Of a stretch of DNA of 64,000 bases, positions 1 through 9,403 are shown one piece after another. The notes under the pieces are model-generated. The model did not search any database and was not told the origin of the DNA. It saw only the letters and a list, made by a program, of their open reading frames with translations. The first letter of the stretch is position 1; each line of letters begins with the position of its first letter. Source of the stretch: Trabulsiella odontotermitis (lineage in GTDB: Bacteria > Pseudomonadota > Gammaproteobacteria > Enterobacterales > Enterobacteriaceae). Location of the stretch: positions 62,001 to 126,000 of the forward strand of contig NZ_LIFX01000013.1 of assembly GCF_001297775.1 (NCBI RefSeq), in the 5' to 3' direction. The translations under genes were made by a program, and so were the position numbers.

Positions 1-844
1 CCTTGAGTGTATAAAAGTGCAGACCCGTCTGACGACGCATGACAGCCACTCGCACCGGGCATGGGGGAAAGTGTTCAGCACTGAGGTCTATCCGATTGGC
101 ATTGAGCCGAAGGAGATTGCCCGCCAGGCGAGCGGCCCGTTGCCGCCGAAACTGGCGCAACTGAAGACGGAACTGAAAGGGCTGAAGAACATCTTCTCGG
201 TTGAACGTCTCGATTACTCAAAAGGGCTGCCTGAGCGTTTTCAGGCTTACGAGACGCTGCTGGAGAAGTATCCGCAGCATCACGGGAAGATTCGCTATAC
301 GCAGATTGCGCCTACCTCGCGTGGCGACGTGCAGGCCTATCAGGATATTCGTCATCAACTGGAAACCGCGGCAGGACGGATCAACGGTCAGTATGGTCAG
401 TTGGGCTGGACGCCGCTGTATTACCTGAATCAGCATTTTGACCGCAAGCTGTTAATGAAGGTCTTCCGCTACTCCGACGTTGGTCTGGTGACGCCGCTGC
501 GTGATGGCATGAACCTGGTGGCGAAAGAGTTTGTCGCGGCGCAGGATCCGGCCAATCCTGGCGTGCTGGTGCTGTCGCAGTTTGCTGGCGCAGCGAATGA
601 ACTGACGTCGGCGCTGATCGTCAATCCGTATGATCGCGATGATGTCGCGGCGGCGCTCGACAGGGCGTTATCCATGCCGCTGGCTGAGCGTATCGCCCGT
701 CATGCTGAGATGGAAGCGGTGATCAGAGAAAATGACATTAACCACTGGCAGGAACGCTTTATCAGCGACCTAAAGCAGATAACGCCGCGCAGTGAAGAGA
801 GCCGCCTGCGCGACAAAGTGGCGACCTTCCCGAAACTGGCCTGA
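1..844 (+). CDS. otsA: Trehalose-6-phosphate synthase, 3' part (5' end outside window)
   Basis: OtsA is a GT20 glycosyltransferase that makes trehalose-6-phosphate from UDP-glucose and glucose-6-phosphate for osmoprotection in the cytoplasm. The reading frame is open from base 2, upstream of the first GTG at 17, so the gene enters from outside the window and about 280 C-terminal residues are seen. Visible family motifs are VERLDYSKG (phosphate-binding Arg and Lys) and [12 protein letters not shown] (nucleotide-sugar binding), and the protein ends in KVATFPKLA as in E. coli OtsA. It converges on uspC with a hairpin between them. In E. coli otsBA is RpoS dependent; its promoter is not in this window. 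Identification is by strong similarity to recalled E. coli OtsA. Confidence 0.96.
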   Translation, partial: LECIKVQTRLTTHDSHSHRAWGKVFSTEVYPIGIEPKEIARQASGPLPPKLAQLKTELKGLKNIFSVERLDYSKGLPERFQAYETLLEKYPQHHGKIRYTQIAPTSRGDVQAYQDIRHQLETAAGRINGQYGQLGWTPLYYLNQHFDRKLLMKVFRYSDVGLVTPLRDGMNLVAKEFVAAQDPANPGVLVLSQFAGAANELTSALIVNPYDRDDVAAALDRALSMPLAERIARHAEMEAVIRENDINHWQERFISDLKQITPRSEESRLRDKVATFPKLA

Positions 845-858
845 CCGCAATCACACCC

Positions 859-879
859 TGCGCGCCCTTGTGGCGCGCA
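859..879. terminator. Hairpin between convergent otsA and uspC
   Basis: Inverted repeat TGCGCGCC / GGCGCGCA with a five-base loop, in the 44 bp between the otsA stop and the uspC stop. It probably ends transcription from both sides, though the following tract is only moderately T rich. Confidence 0.5.
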
Positions 880-888
880 TCATTTCGC

Positions 889-1317
889 TTACTCTTTTTC
901 CAGCGAGATTAGCAGCACATCAACGCCGCTGCTGCCAACCACCGTTTTGGCCGAGCAGGTCGCGCGGGAGAAAAAGCTCTTGTTGTGATTACCGCAAAGG
1001 ACCAGGTCGACCTTTTTCTTCTGGCAAAAATGCCGGACGTGTTCGCCTAATTCCCCGGAAGCGATAACCGCTTCTTCGACAGGATAATCCATGTGCTGAA
1101 TCAGTTCAGCCAGAAATTCCTTTGTCTCCTCCTGCATCAACTCACGCAGATTTTCCATCATCGGCGCGGCGAGCTGATTGTACATTTCCGGGTCAGCGGC
1201 AAAGGTGATCAGGCTGATTTTTGCCTGCACAGGACGGGCGATGGACACCGCCTTGTCGACAAGAATACGGCTTTCGGGCGTCGGGGCGACGGCGACTAAA
1301 AGGTGCGAGTACGGCAT
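889..1317 (-). CDS. uspC: Universal stress protein C
   Basis: 142 residues, the usual length for small UspA-family proteins. The N-terminal SHLLVAVAPTPESRILVDKA and the C-terminal LVLCGNHNKSFFSRATCSA match E. coli UspC closely. The family forms alpha/beta dimers in the cytoplasm. In E. coli UspC has been linked to motility and to potassium-sensing KdpD scaffolding, and it is encoded beside flhDC as here. The gene is single and divergent from the flhDC regulatory region. The ATG at 1317 gives the family's normal start. Confidence 0.95.
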   Translation of the reverse strand: MPYSHLLVAVAPTPESRILVDKAVSIARPVQAKISLITFAADPEMYNQLAAPMMENLRELMQEETKEFLAELIQHMDYPVEEAVIASGELGEHVRHFCQKKKVDLVLCGNHNKSFFSRATCSAKTVVGSSGVDVLLISLEKE

Positions 1318-2109
1318 CTGGCCTCCTTGTGATACGCAAAACTACCCCTTTTCCCTCTTTACTCTGTTTCGTCAGTCCGTGCAAGGGCTGGCTAATACAG
1401 AAGTGTGAGCGTCTTCTGAATATTCATTAATTATTCTTATGTCAGGAATAAGATGAATGTTCAGCATGTTAAAGAAAAGGATCAACTTAACAAAAACTAG
1501 CAGCTTTAATAATCCATTTTTAACGTATGACCAGGGTTAACTAACAAAATTAAAATAATTACTTATCGAAATAATTTTATAATTCTAAAAGTATAACATT
1601 ATGTTTTTATGATGATTATTATGCATTTATTGGCTATCGATATGACAAGATGGCCGTCATGTCCCGGCGCGGCAGATTTTCAAACCAAATTATCGCTTAA
1701 GTATGTGTCAGAAAATGCTTATTCATAGTTTAGTAATAAAAAAGTGTAAGGGATGCCTAAATATTCAACAATTCACAACGCATTCTGATGGATTTGCTGC
1801 TAATATTGAGCCTGATTATGTGATCTTGATCACAAAAATTTCAAATTTTCAGCAAGGCCACATTGTATGTGTAAGAACTGACGAGTACAGTTGCGTCGAA
1901 TTAGGAAAAATCTTAGTTATTTGTAAGAAATGTTTAAAATTGACGCGTTATCTTTCCTTGCAGAAAGAAACAGAACAGTCAGGCAGACCATCGCCTAAGA
2001 CAACTATGCATTTTGGCCGTTTCTATTTTTTTACCGGGTTTTTACCGGCGACATCACGGGGTGCGGTCACACCGCATAAAATAATGGTTGGTTATTCGGG
2101 ATGGGAAAA
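1318..2109. promoter_or_regulatory. Long flhDC upstream control region
   Basis: About 790 bp without a convincing gene, AT rich between roughly 1420 and 1960. It separates uspC from flhD. In E. coli and Salmonella the corresponding region carries several promoters and binding sites for CRP, H-NS, OmpR, RcsB and LrhA plus a long flhD leader. Here only the CRP palindrome at 1819 could be assigned with confidence. A 142-codon frame beginning at 1703 overlaps the flhD start and has no recognisable domain, so it was not called. Confidence 0.6.
1819..1834 (+). promoter_or_regulatory. CRP-cAMP site upstream of flhDC
   Basis: TGTGATCTTGATCACA is a perfect TGTGA-N6-TCACA palindrome about 290 bp before the flhD start. 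CRP activation of flhDC is established in E. coli, where the site precedes a leader of roughly 200 nt; the position here is consistent with that. Confidence 0.85.
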
Positions 2110-2460
2110 ATGCATACATCCGAGTTGCTAAAACATGTTTATGACATCAACTTGTCATATTTGCTACTTGCACAGCGTTTAATTAGTCAGGATAAAGCCT
2201 CCGCGATGTTCCGTCTCGGCATTAACGAAGAGATGGCAACAACGCTCGGGGAGCTCACCCTTCCGCAAATGGTCAAACTGGCGGAAACAAACCAACTGGT
2301 GTGCCAGTTCCGCTTCGATAGTCACCAGACCATCACGCGGCTGACACAAGAATCTCGTGTTGACGACCTTCAACAGATCCATACCGGAATCCTCCTCTCT
2401 ACCCGCTTACTGAAAGAAACCGGTCAGGCTGAAGATTCTGCTAAGAAAAAAAGGGCCTGA
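2110..2460 (+). CDS. flhD: Flagellar master regulator subunit FlhD
   Basis: FlhD pairs with FlhC as FlhD4C2, the activator of class II flagellar promoters with sigma-70 RNA polymerase. The protein is nearly identical to E. coli FlhD through [25 protein letters not shown] and [13 protein letters not shown] chose the ATG at 2110 (116 residues, as in E. coli) because GGGAAAA sits just before it. An in-frame ATG at 2101 would add three residues. The stop overlaps the flhC start region, indicating translational coupling. Control is probably through the 790 bp upstream region with its CRP site. Confidence 0.97.
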   Translation: MHTSELLKHVYDINLSYLLLAQRLISQDKASAMFRLGINEEMATTLGELTLPQMVKLAETNQLVCQFRFDSHQTITRLTQESRVDDLQQIHTGILLSTRLLKETGQAEDSAKKKRA

Positions 2461-2462
2461 TG

Positions 2463-3041
2463 ATGAGCGAAAAAAGCATTGTTCAGGAAGCCCGCGATAT
2501 TCAGTTAGCAATGGAACTGATTACGTTGGGTGCTCGCTTGCAGATGCTGGAAAGTGAGACACAGCTGAGCCGTGGTCGTCTCATCAAACTGTACAAAGAA
2601 TTGCGCGGTAGTCCTCCTCCGAAAGGCATGCTTCCATTTTCCACTGACTGGTTTATGACCTGGGAACAAAACATTCACTCTTCCATGTTTTGTAATGCCT
2701 GGCAGTATTTACTGAAAACAGGTCTGTGCAGCGGTGTGGATGCTGTCATCAAAGCCTATCGTCTCTATCTGGAACAATGTCCACAACAGGAAACGGGGCC
2801 GTTACTGGCGTTAACCCGTGCCTGGACGCTGGTGCGTTTCGTGGAGAGCGGGATGCTCGAATTGTCACATTGCAATTGCTGCGGTGGAAATTTTATTACT
2901 CACGCGCATCAACCGGTGGGGAGCTTCGTGTGCAGTCTGTGCCAGCCCCCGTCGCGCGCCGTAAAAAGACGTAAACTTTCCAGCGATGCTGCCGATATTA
3001 CCTCACAACTGCTGGATGAACAGATAGGTCAGGCTGTTTAA
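2463..3041 (+). CDS. flhC: Flagellar master regulator subunit FlhC
   Basis: FlhC is the zinc-containing partner in FlhD4C2. The sequence follows E. coli FlhC, and the four zinc cysteines are visible as CNCCGGNF and CSLCQPP in the C-terminal third. The stop of flhD (TGATGATG) overlaps two candidate ATGs at 2460 and 2463; 2463 gives the 192-residue [10 protein letters not shown] start of E. coli. The last codons contain the sigma-28 promoter for motA at 2972-2998, so coding sequence and class III promoter are superimposed. Confidence 0.97.
   Translation: MSEKSIVQEARDIQLAMELITLGARLQMLESETQLSRGRLIKLYKELRGSPPPKGMLPFSTDWFMTWEQNIHSSMFCNAWQYLLKTGLCSGVDAVIKAYRLYLEQCPQQETGPLLALTRAWTLVRFVESGMLELSHCNCCGGNFITHAHQPVGSFVCSLCQPPSRAVKRRKLSSDAADITSQLLDEQIGQAV
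2972..2998 (+). promoter_or_regulatory. Sigma-28 (FliA) promoter for motAB-cheAW and MotR, inside flhC
   Basis: TAAACTTT, 11 bases, GCCGATAT: a good match to the FliA consensus TAAAGTTT-N11-GCCGATAA. It lies within the 3' end of flhC, the same arrangement as in E. coli. The predicted transcript start is near 3005. Confidence 0.88.
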
Positions 3042-3099
3042 CCGAATCGGTGTGGACAAACACTCCAGCAGCGGTAAGTGATTACCGCTGCTTTTTTTT
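3005..3099 (+). ncRNA. motR: MotR-like sigma-28-dependent sRNA (motA 5' UTR)
   Basis: From the expected start of the FliA promoter to the end of the terminator hairpin is about 95 nt, which agrees with MotR, a sRNA described in E. coli as arising from the motA 5' UTR. The 5' portion overlaps the end of flhC and the 3' end is the hairpin at 3067-3099. Only the promoter and terminator are seen directly; the sRNA assignment rests on synteny and size. Full-length motA mRNA must read through the hairpin. Confidence 0.65.
3067..3099 (+). terminator. Rho-independent terminator between flhC and motA
   Basis: AGCAGCGGTAA-GTGA-TTACCGCTGCT followed by a run of T. It ends flhDC mRNA and is probably the MotR 3' end. 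Confidence 0.85.
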
Positions 3100-3167
3100 G
3101 CCCTAACGAAAACGGACAACGCTTATCTGTTCCTCCTCGCCTTAGTCAACAGTGGAAGGATGATGTC

Positions 3168-4064
3168 GTGCTTATCTTATTAGGATACCTGGTGGTTATC
3201 GGTACAGTTTTCGGCGGTTTTGTCATGACCGGCGGACACCTTGGGGCACTCTATCAACCTGCTGAGCTGGTTATTATCGCTGGCGCGGGTATTGGTGCGT
3301 TTATCGTCGGCAACAACGGCAAAGCGATCAGGGGCACGATGAAGGCACTGCCGTTACTGTTCCGCCGTTCAAAGTACACCAAAAGCATGTACATGGATCT
3401 GCTGGCGCTGCTGTATCGCCTGATGGCCAAATCGCGCCAGCAGGGGATGTTCTCGCTGGAGCGTGATATCGAAAATCCGCGTGAGAGCGAGATTTTCACC
3501 AGTTACCCACGCATTCTCGCCGACAACATCATGCTCGATTTTATCGTTGACTATCTGCGCCTCATCATCAGCGGCAACATGAACACGTTTGAAATCGAAG
3601 CGCTGATGGATGAAGAGATCGAGACCCACGAAAGCGAAGCGGAAGTACCCGCCAACAGCCTGGCGCTGGTCGGTGACTCGTTACCCGCGTTTGGTATCGT
3701 CGCCGCTGTCATGGGGGTGGTTCACGCGCTGGCCTCCGCTGACCGTCCGGCGGCGGAACTGGGCTCACTGATTGCTCACGCGATGGTCGGGACGTTCCTC
3801 GGTATTCTGCTGTCCTATGGGTTTATCTCGCCGCTCGCCAGTGTGCTGCGCCAGAAAAGCGCCGAGACCACCAAAATGATGCAGTGCGTCAAAATCACGC
3901 TGCTGTCGAACCTGAATGGTTATGCGCCGCCGATCGCTGTTGAGTTTGGTCGTAAAACGCTTTATTCCAGCGAGCGTCCGTCGTTTATCGAACTGGAAGA
4001 ACATGTACGCGCCGTGCGCAATCCTAACGCCGCTCAAACGCAGAACACGACCGAGAACGCATGA
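3168..4064 (+). CDS. motA: Flagellar motor stator protein MotA
   Basis: MotA forms with MotB the proton-driven stator in the inner membrane. The 298 residues show the four hydrophobic segments (two at the N terminus, two around 170-220), the cytoplasmic loop with [12 protein letters not shown], and the conserved proline in [10 protein letters not shown] that acts near MotB Asp32. The start is GTG at 3168, preceded by GGAAGGA; it gives the E. coli-like [10 protein letters not shown] terminus. Upstream in-frame codons from 3078 run through the terminator and are not believable. The motB ATG overlaps the motA stop by four bases. Transcription is from the sigma-28 promoter inside flhC. Confidence 0.97.
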   Translation: MLILLGYLVVIGTVFGGFVMTGGHLGALYQPAELVIIAGAGIGAFIVGNNGKAIRGTMKALPLLFRRSKYTKSMYMDLLALLYRLMAKSRQQGMFSLERDIENPRESEIFTSYPRILADNIMLDFIVDYLRLIISGNMNTFEIEALMDEEIETHESEAEVPANSLALVGDSLPAFGIVAAVMGVVHALASADRPAAELGSLIAHAMVGTFLGILLSYGFISPLASVLRQKSAETTKMMQCVKITLLSNLNGYAPPIAVEFGRKTLYSSERPSFIELEEHVRAVRNPNAAQTQNTTENA

Positions 4065-4987
4065 AAAATCAGACGCACCCCATCGTCGTTGTCAGGCGGC
4101 GCAGGCACAAAGGACACCACCATGTTCATGGTTCATGGAAGATTGCTTATGCCGATTTTATGACGGCAATGATGGCGTTCTTCCTCGTGATGTGGCTGAT
4201 CTCCATCTCGAATCCGAAAGAGTTGATCCAGATTGCTGAATATTTCCGCACGCCGCTGGCGACCGCGATCACCGGCGGGCAGCGGATTTCAAACAGTGAA
4301 AGCCCGATCCCGGGCGGCGGCGATGACTTTACCCAGCAGAAAGGCGAAGTGACCAAACAGCCGAACATTGATGATCTGAAAAAGCGCATGGAGCAGAGCC
4401 GGTTGCAGAAAATTCGTGGCGAGCTCGATCAACTGATTGAGTCCGACCCGAAACTCAAGGCACTGCGTCCGCACCTGAAAATCGACCTGGTGCAGGAAGG
4501 GTTGCGGATCCAGATTATCGACAGCCAGAACCGGCCGATGTTTGAAACCGGACGGGCGGAAGTGGAGCCGTACATGCGCGACATTCTGCGGAAAATCGCG
4601 CCGGTGCTGAACGAAATCCCTAACAAAATCAGTCTGTCTGGCCATACCGATGACTACCAGTATGCCACTGGCGAACGCGGCTACAGCAACTGGGAACTCT
4701 CCGCCGACCGCGCGAACGCCTCGCGTCGCGAACTGGTCGCGGGCGGTCTGGACGATGGCAAAGTGTTACGCGTGGTGGGAATGGCTAACACCATGCGCCT
4801 TAACGATCGAGGCGGCGATGACGCCATTAACCGTCGTATCAGTCTGCTGGTGCTGAACCATCAGGCCGAAGAGGCGATCCTGCATGAAAATGCGGAAAGC
4901 CAGAATGAACCATTAAGTGTTTTACAGCAGCCAGCGGCAGTGCCGTCGGCGGCCAGTCCCACATCGCCACAACCCGATCAGAGGTGA
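4061..4987 (+). CDS. motB: Flagellar motor stator protein MotB
   Basis: MotB anchors the stator to peptidoglycan. It is 308 residues long, as in E. coli. A basic cytoplasmic tail is followed by one membrane helix containing [11 protein letters not shown]; Asp32, the proton-carrying residue, is present. The periplasmic OmpA-like domain has the peptidoglycan-binding stretch ISLSGHTDD and NRRISLLVL. The ATG overlaps the motA stop (GCATGA). cheA follows after only 4 bp, in the same operon. Confidence 0.97.
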   Translation: MKNQTHPIVVVRRRRHKGHHHVHGSWKIAYADFMTAMMAFFLVMWLISISNPKELIQIAEYFRTPLATAITGGQRISNSESPIPGGGDDFTQQKGEVTKQPNIDDLKKRMEQSRLQKIRGELDQLIESDPKLKALRPHLKIDLVQEGLRIQIIDSQNRPMFETGRAEVEPYMRDILRKIAPVLNEIPNKISLSGHTDDYQYATGERGYSNWELSADRANASRRELVAGGLDDGKVLRVVGMANTMRLNDRGGDDAINRRISLLVLNHQAEEAILHENAESQNEPLSVLQQPAAVPSAASPTSPQPDQR

Positions 4988-4991
4988 TACC

Positions 4992-7022
4992 GTGAGTATG
5001 GATATCAGCGATTTTTATCAGACGTTTTTTGATGAAGCCGACGAATTGTTGGCTGACATGGAGCAGCACCTGCTGGATTTAGTTCCTGAAGCACCTGATG
5101 CCGAGCAGATGAACGCCATTTTCCGTGCCGCCCACTCCATCAAGGGGGGCGCAGGTACTTTCGGGTTCACTATTCTGCAGGAGACCACGCACCTGATGGA
5201 AAACCTGCTTGATGACGCGCGGCGTGGTGAGATGCAGCTCAACACCGACATTATCAACCTGTTTTTGGAAACCAAAGATATTATGCAGGAACAACTCGAC
5301 GCCTATAAAAGCTCATCAGAACCTGATGCTGCCAGCTTCGAATACATTTGTACTGCGTTACGTCAGCTGGCGCTGGAGGCAAAAGGTGAAAGTGCCCCCG
5401 TCGCGGCAAACGGGGCAAAACTGTCCGTCGTGGAAACCGAAGAAGTTGCGCCCATGGCAGGCGGTCCGGCAGGCAAAACACGTATCGTGCTGTCGCGGCT
5501 GAAGCCCGGCGAGCCAGACATGCTGCAGGAAGAACTGAGCAACCTGGCGCAGCTCAGCCAGGTGGAAAAAACCGACGATTCGCTCTCGGCAACGCTTGAC
5601 GGCAGCGTCGATCAGGACGATGTCGTGGCCGTGCTGTGCTTCGTCATCGAAGCGGATCAAATCGCTTTTGAGACGGTCACCACGGAAGTGGCGGTCGTCG
5701 CGGCTGAGGAAAGCGCCGCTACGGCGGTTGCCGCTGTCGAACCGGTCGCGCCCGCCGTACCGGCGTTGAAACCGGTTGCCAAAGAGACCACGCCAGCGCC
5801 TGCCGGTCGTGACAAACCGGCCGCCCGCGCCAGTGAATCCACCAGTATCCGCGTGGCGGTTGAAAAGGTGGATCAGCTGATAAACCTGGTCGGCGAACTG
5901 GTGATCACCCAGTCGATGCTGGCGCAGCGCTCCAACGAACTTGACCCGGTGCAGCATGGTGATCTGATCACCAGCATGGGGCAATTACAGCGCAACGCCC
6001 GCGATCTGCAGGAATCGGTAATGTCGATTCGTATGATGCCGATGGAATACGTTTTCAGCCGCTTCCCGCGTCTGGTGCGTGACCTGGCGGGCAAACTCGG
6101 CAAGCAGGTGGAACTGACCCAACTGGGTAGCTCGACTGAACTCGACAAGAGCCTGATCGAACGCATCATCGACCCGTTAACGCACCTGGTGCGTAACAGC
6201 CTTGACCACGGTATCGAACTGCCGGAAGCGCGTGTCGCTGCCGGGAAATCAGCGGTCGGCAATCTGATCCTCTCCGCGGAACATCAGGGCGGCAATATCT
6301 GTATCGAAGTCACCGACGACGGTGCCGGGTTGAACCGCGAACGTATTCTGGCGAAAGCGATTTCTCAGGGCATGGCGGTGCATGACAACATGACCGATGA
6401 AGAAGTCGGGATGCTCATTTTTGCGCCGGGCTTCTCAACCGCCGAACAGGTGACCGACGTGTCGGGCCGTGGCGTGGGAATGGACGTGGTGAAACGTAAC
6501 ATCCAGGAGATGGGCGGCCACGTCGAGATTCAGTCCAAACAGGGTTCCGGTACCACCATCCGTATTTTACTGCCGTTGACGCTCGCCATCCTCGACGGGA
6601 TGTCGGTCAAAGTCAGCGGAGAAGTCTTTATTCTGCCGCTGAATGCGGTAATGGAGTCCCTGCAGCCGCGTGAAGAAGATCTGCACCCGCTGGCGGGCGG
6701 CGAACGCGTACTCGAAGTGCGTGGCGAGTATCTGCCGCTGGTCGAATTGTGGAAAATCTTTGATGTCGATGGTGCCAACACCGAACCGACGCAGGGGATT
6801 GTGGTGATCCTGCAAAGCGCCGGTCGTCGTTATGCGCTGCTGGTGGATCAGTTGATTGGCCAGCACCAGGTGGTGGTGAAAAACCTCGAAAGCAACTATC
6901 GCAAAGTGCCGGGCATTTCTGCGGCCACTATTCTCGGCGATGGCAGCGTAGCGCTGATTGTTGATGTCTCTGCGCTGCAAGGAATAAATCGTGAACAACG
7001 CGTGGCGAACACTGCCGCCTGA
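4992..7022 (+). CDS. cheA: Chemotaxis histidine kinase CheA
   Basis: CheA autophosphorylates and passes phosphate to CheY and CheB in receptor arrays. Domains in order: P1 with phospho-accepting His48 in AAHSIKGG; P2; dimerisation helices from about 310; the P4 ATPase with [19 protein letters not shown] and GRGVGMDVV; and the CheW-like P5 ending before [12 protein letters not shown] chose the GTG at 4992, matching the E. coli CheA start. ATG at 5283 (Met98) is the equivalent of the E. coli internal start for the short form CheA(S). The protein is 676 residues against about 654 in E. coli; the excess lies in an Ala/Val/Pro-rich P2-P3 linker near residues 230-290. Confidence 0.97.
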   Translation: MSMDISDFYQTFFDEADELLADMEQHLLDLVPEAPDAEQMNAIFRAAHSIKGGAGTFGFTILQETTHLMENLLDDARRGEMQLNTDIINLFLETKDIMQEQLDAYKSSSEPDAASFEYICTALRQLALEAKGESAPVAANGAKLSVVETEEVAPMAGGPAGKTRIVLSRLKPGEPDMLQEELSNLAQLSQVEKTDDSLSATLDGSVDQDDVVAVLCFVIEADQIAFETVTTEVAVVAAEESAATAVAAVEPVAPAVPALKPVAKETTPAPAGRDKPAARASESTSIRVAVEKVDQLINLVGELVITQSMLAQRSNELDPVQHGDLITSMGQLQRNARDLQESVMSIRMMPMEYVFSRFPRLVRDLAGKLGKQVELTQLGSSTELDKSLIERIIDPLTHLVRNSLDHGIELPEARVAAGKSAVGNLILSAEHQGGNICIEVTDDGAGLNRERILAKAISQGMAVHDNMTDEEVGMLIFAPGFSTAEQVTDVSGRGVGMDVVKRNIQEMGGHVEIQSKQGSGTTIRILLPLTLAILDGMSVKVSGEVFILPLNAVMESLQPREEDLHPLAGGERVLEVRGEYLPLVELWKIFDVDGANTEPTQGIVVILQSAGRRYALLVDQLIGQHQVVVKNLESNYRKVPGISAATILGDGSVALIVDVSALQGINREQRVANTAA

Positions 7023-7042
7023 TTGAGATAAAAGGTAATAAC

Positions 7043-7546
7043 ATGACCGGTATGAGCACTGTAGCAAAACTGGCGGGTGAGCCAACGGGCCAGGAATTTC
7101 TGGTCTTCACACTGGGTGATGAAGAGTACGGCATTGATATCCTGAAAGTGCAGGAGATCCGTGGTTACGATCAGGTCACGCGTATCGCGAACACGCCGAC
7201 CTTTATCAAAGGCGTAACCAACCTGCGCGGCGTGATCGTGCCTATCGTCGATCTGCGCGTGAAGTTCAGCCAGCAGGAAGTGGAGTATGACGAAAACACG
7301 GTGGTGATCGTTCTCAACCTCAGCCAGCGTGTGGTCGGTATCGTGGTGGATGGTGTCTCCGACGTATTGTCGTTGACCTCGGATCAGATCCGCCCGGCAC
7401 CGGAATTCGCCGTCACACTCTCCACCGAGTACCTCACTGGCCTCGGCGCGCTCGGCGATCGGATGTTGATTCTGGTTAACATCGAAAAACTGCTGAACAG
7501 CGAAGAGATGTCATTGCTGGATAACGCGGCAGCGCACGTTGCCTGA
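7043..7546 (+). CDS. cheW: Chemotaxis coupling protein CheW
   Basis: CheW is the SH3-like adaptor joining chemoreceptors to CheA P5. It has 167 residues, the same as E. coli, with [20 protein letters not shown] and the conserved [13 protein letters not shown]. It is the last gene of motAB-cheAW and is followed at once by a terminator hairpin. The start ATG at 7043 has AAAGGTAA upstream. Confidence 0.97.
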   Translation: MTGMSTVAKLAGEPTGQEFLVFTLGDEEYGIDILKVQEIRGYDQVTRIANTPTFIKGVTNLRGVIVPIVDLRVKFSQQEVEYDENTVVIVLNLSQRVVGIVVDGVSDVLSLTSDQIRPAPEFAVTLSTEYLTGLGALGDRMLILVNIEKLLNSEEMSLLDNAAAHVA

Positions 7547-7563
7547 TACGCCCTCGCTTCTGT

Positions 7564-7589
7564 AACGCCTCCGGTAACGGAGGCGTTTT
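7564..7589 (+). terminator. Terminator after cheW
   Basis: AACGCCTCCG-GTAA-CGGAGGCGTT followed by TTG. It separates the mocha operon from the tar (meche) operon. Confidence 0.75.
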
Positions 7590-7650
7590 GCGTTATACAC
7601 GTCCATCAACAGGAACACGACCAAAGCGCAATTTTCCTGCCTCTCCCCTT

Positions 7651-7677
7651 TAAAGTTCTCCCTGCAAATGCCGATAA
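7651..7677 (+). promoter_or_regulatory. Sigma-28 (FliA) promoter for tar-tap-cheRBYZ
   Basis: TAAAGTTC, 11 bases, GCCGATAA: one mismatch from the FliA consensus, 31 bp before the tar ATG. Confidence 0.93.
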
Positions 7678-7708
7678 CCCTGTAAATGAATAATTAAGAA
7701 GGTGTTGT

Positions 7709-9367
7709 ATGTTGAACCGTATCCGCGTTGTCACGTTGCTGATGTTGGTGCTGGTTGTCTTCGCACTTCTTCAGTTGCTTTCTGGTGGTTTTTTATTTTC
7801 TTCCCTACAGCAAAATCAGCAGAGTTTCGTGCTGTCTAACGAACTGCGTACCCAGCAAACTGAGCTCAGCAAAACCTGGGAGCTGATGCTGCAAACCCGT
7901 ATCAACCTGAGCCGTTCATCAGCCCGTATGATGATGGACGCCGCAAATCAGCAGAGCAGCGCCAAAACCGATCTGCTGAAAAACGCCAAACTGACGCTGG
8001 CAGACGCGGCGAAGCATTACGAGGTCTTTAAACAGGCGGCGCCGGAAGCGGCAATGACTGACGTCACCCAGCGCGTCGACGACAGCTATCAGAAATATTT
8101 CGCCGGTCTGACGGAGCTGATCAGCTTCCTCGACAACGGCAAGATGGACGCCTATTTCGCGCAGCCGACCCAGGGCATGCAGAACGCGCTGGGCGACGCC
8201 ATGAGCCAGTACGCAGCGCAGAGTGAAGCGCTCTACCAGCAGGCGTTTACCACCAGCGGAAGAGATTACCGCTTTGCGCAGTGGCAGCTGGCGATCATCG
8301 CCGTGGCGATGGTGGTGGTGCTGATCGCGGTCTGGATTGGGATCCGTCACATCCTGCTGTTACCACTGGCGAAAGTCATGAATCACCTGCGTCAGATAGC
8401 CGAGGGTAATCTGACCTCGTCGCTGGCCATTGCCGGGCGCAATGAAATTGCCGAACTGGCAGGCACCGTCAACCATATGCAGCATTCGTTGATTGATACC
8501 GTCACTCGCGTACGCGAAGGGACCGATGCCATCTACACCGGCACCAGCGAAATCGCGATGGGCAACAGTGATCTTTCGTCCCGTACCGAGCAGCAGGCGT
8601 CTGCGCTGGAAGAGACGGCCGCCAGCATGGAACAATTGACGGCCACGGTGAAACAGAACGCCGATAACGCTCGTCAGGCTTCGCATCTGGCGAAAAGCGC
8701 GTCGGATACCGCGGAGCGCGGCGGCAAAGTGGTGGACGGCGTGGTCTCCACGATGCATGACATTGCCGCCAGTTCGCAGAAAATCTCCGACATTACCAGC
8801 GTTATTGATGGCATTGCCTTCCAGACGAACATCCTCGCGCTGAACGCCGCCGTTGAAGCCGCCCGTGCGGGCGAGCAGGGGCGCGGCTTTGCCGTGGTGG
8901 CGGGTGAAGTACGTAACCTCGCCAGCCGCAGCGCGCAGGCGGCAAAAGAAATTAAAACGTTGATCGACGACTCTGTGTCGCGCGTCGATACCGGCTCCGT
9001 GCTGGTGGAAAGCGCGGGCGAAACCATGCGCGAAGTCGTCAACGCCGTCACCCGCGTCACTGACATCATGGGCGAAATCTCCTCGGCATCCGATGAGCAG
9101 AGCCGTGGCATCGATCAGGTGGCGCTGGCGGTATCAGAAATGGACAGAGTCACTCAGCAGAACGCCTCGCTGGTGCAGGAATCCGCTGCTGCCGCAGCGG
9201 CACTGGAAGATCAGGCCAGCCGCTTAACGCAGGCTGTCTCTGCTTTCCGTATCAATGAAAAAAGTCAGAAAACCGTCGGCAGAACGGTGCAGCCGGATGC
9301 AGCACCGGTAATTTTGCGTCAACGTACCGCTTCGGCGGGCGGCGACGAAAACTGGGAAACCTTTTAA
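7709..9367 (+). CDS. tar: Methyl-accepting chemotaxis protein Tar (aspartate receptor)
   Basis: 552 residues: transmembrane helix 1 near 7-30, periplasmic four-helix ligand domain to about 190, transmembrane helix 2 (about 190-212), HAMP, methylation helices and the hairpin tip. Aspartate-binding arginines Arg64, Arg69 and Arg73 fall at the E. coli Tar positions in [14 protein letters not shown], which supports aspartate as ligand. The C terminus is NWETF, the pentapeptide that tethers CheR and CheB. First gene after the sigma-28 promoter; tap follows after 36 bp. Confidence 0.95.
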   Translation: MLNRIRVVTLLMLVLVVFALLQLLSGGFLFSSLQQNQQSFVLSNELRTQQTELSKTWELMLQTRINLSRSSARMMMDAANQQSSAKTDLLKNAKLTLADAAKHYEVFKQAAPEAAMTDVTQRVDDSYQKYFAGLTELISFLDNGKMDAYFAQPTQGMQNALGDAMSQYAAQSEALYQQAFTTSGRDYRFAQWQLAIIAVAMVVVLIAVWIGIRHILLLPLAKVMNHLRQIAEGNLTSSLAIAGRNEIAELAGTVNHMQHSLIDTVTRVREGTDAIYTGTSEIAMGNSDLSSRTEQQASALEETAASMEQLTATVKQNADNARQASHLAKSASDTAERGGKVVDGVVSTMHDIAASSQKISDITSVIDGIAFQTNILALNAAVEAARAGEQGRGFAVVAGEVRNLASRSAQAAKEIKTLIDDSVSRVDTGSVLVESAGETMREVVNAVTRVTDIMGEISSASDEQSRGIDQVALAVSEMDRVTQQNASLVQESAAAAAALEDQASRLTQAVSAFRINEKSQKTVGRTVQPDAAPVILRQRTASAGGDENWETF

Positions 9368-9403
9368 TTTCTTCGCGGCACATTGCCGTCATCGGGAGTG
9401 GGG

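Noticed and set aside
1703-2131. 142-codon frame upstream of flhD
   Set aside because: No recognisable domain, overlaps the flhD start and spans the CRP site and leader of flhDC.
3078-3167. Longer N terminus for MotA from an upstream start
   Set aside because: The extension would read through the terminator hairpin; the GTG at 3168 with GGAAGGA matches the family.
5358-5984. 208-codon minus-strand frame in cheA
   Set aside because: Lies opposite the repetitive Ala/Val linker; composition reflects codon bias of cheA.
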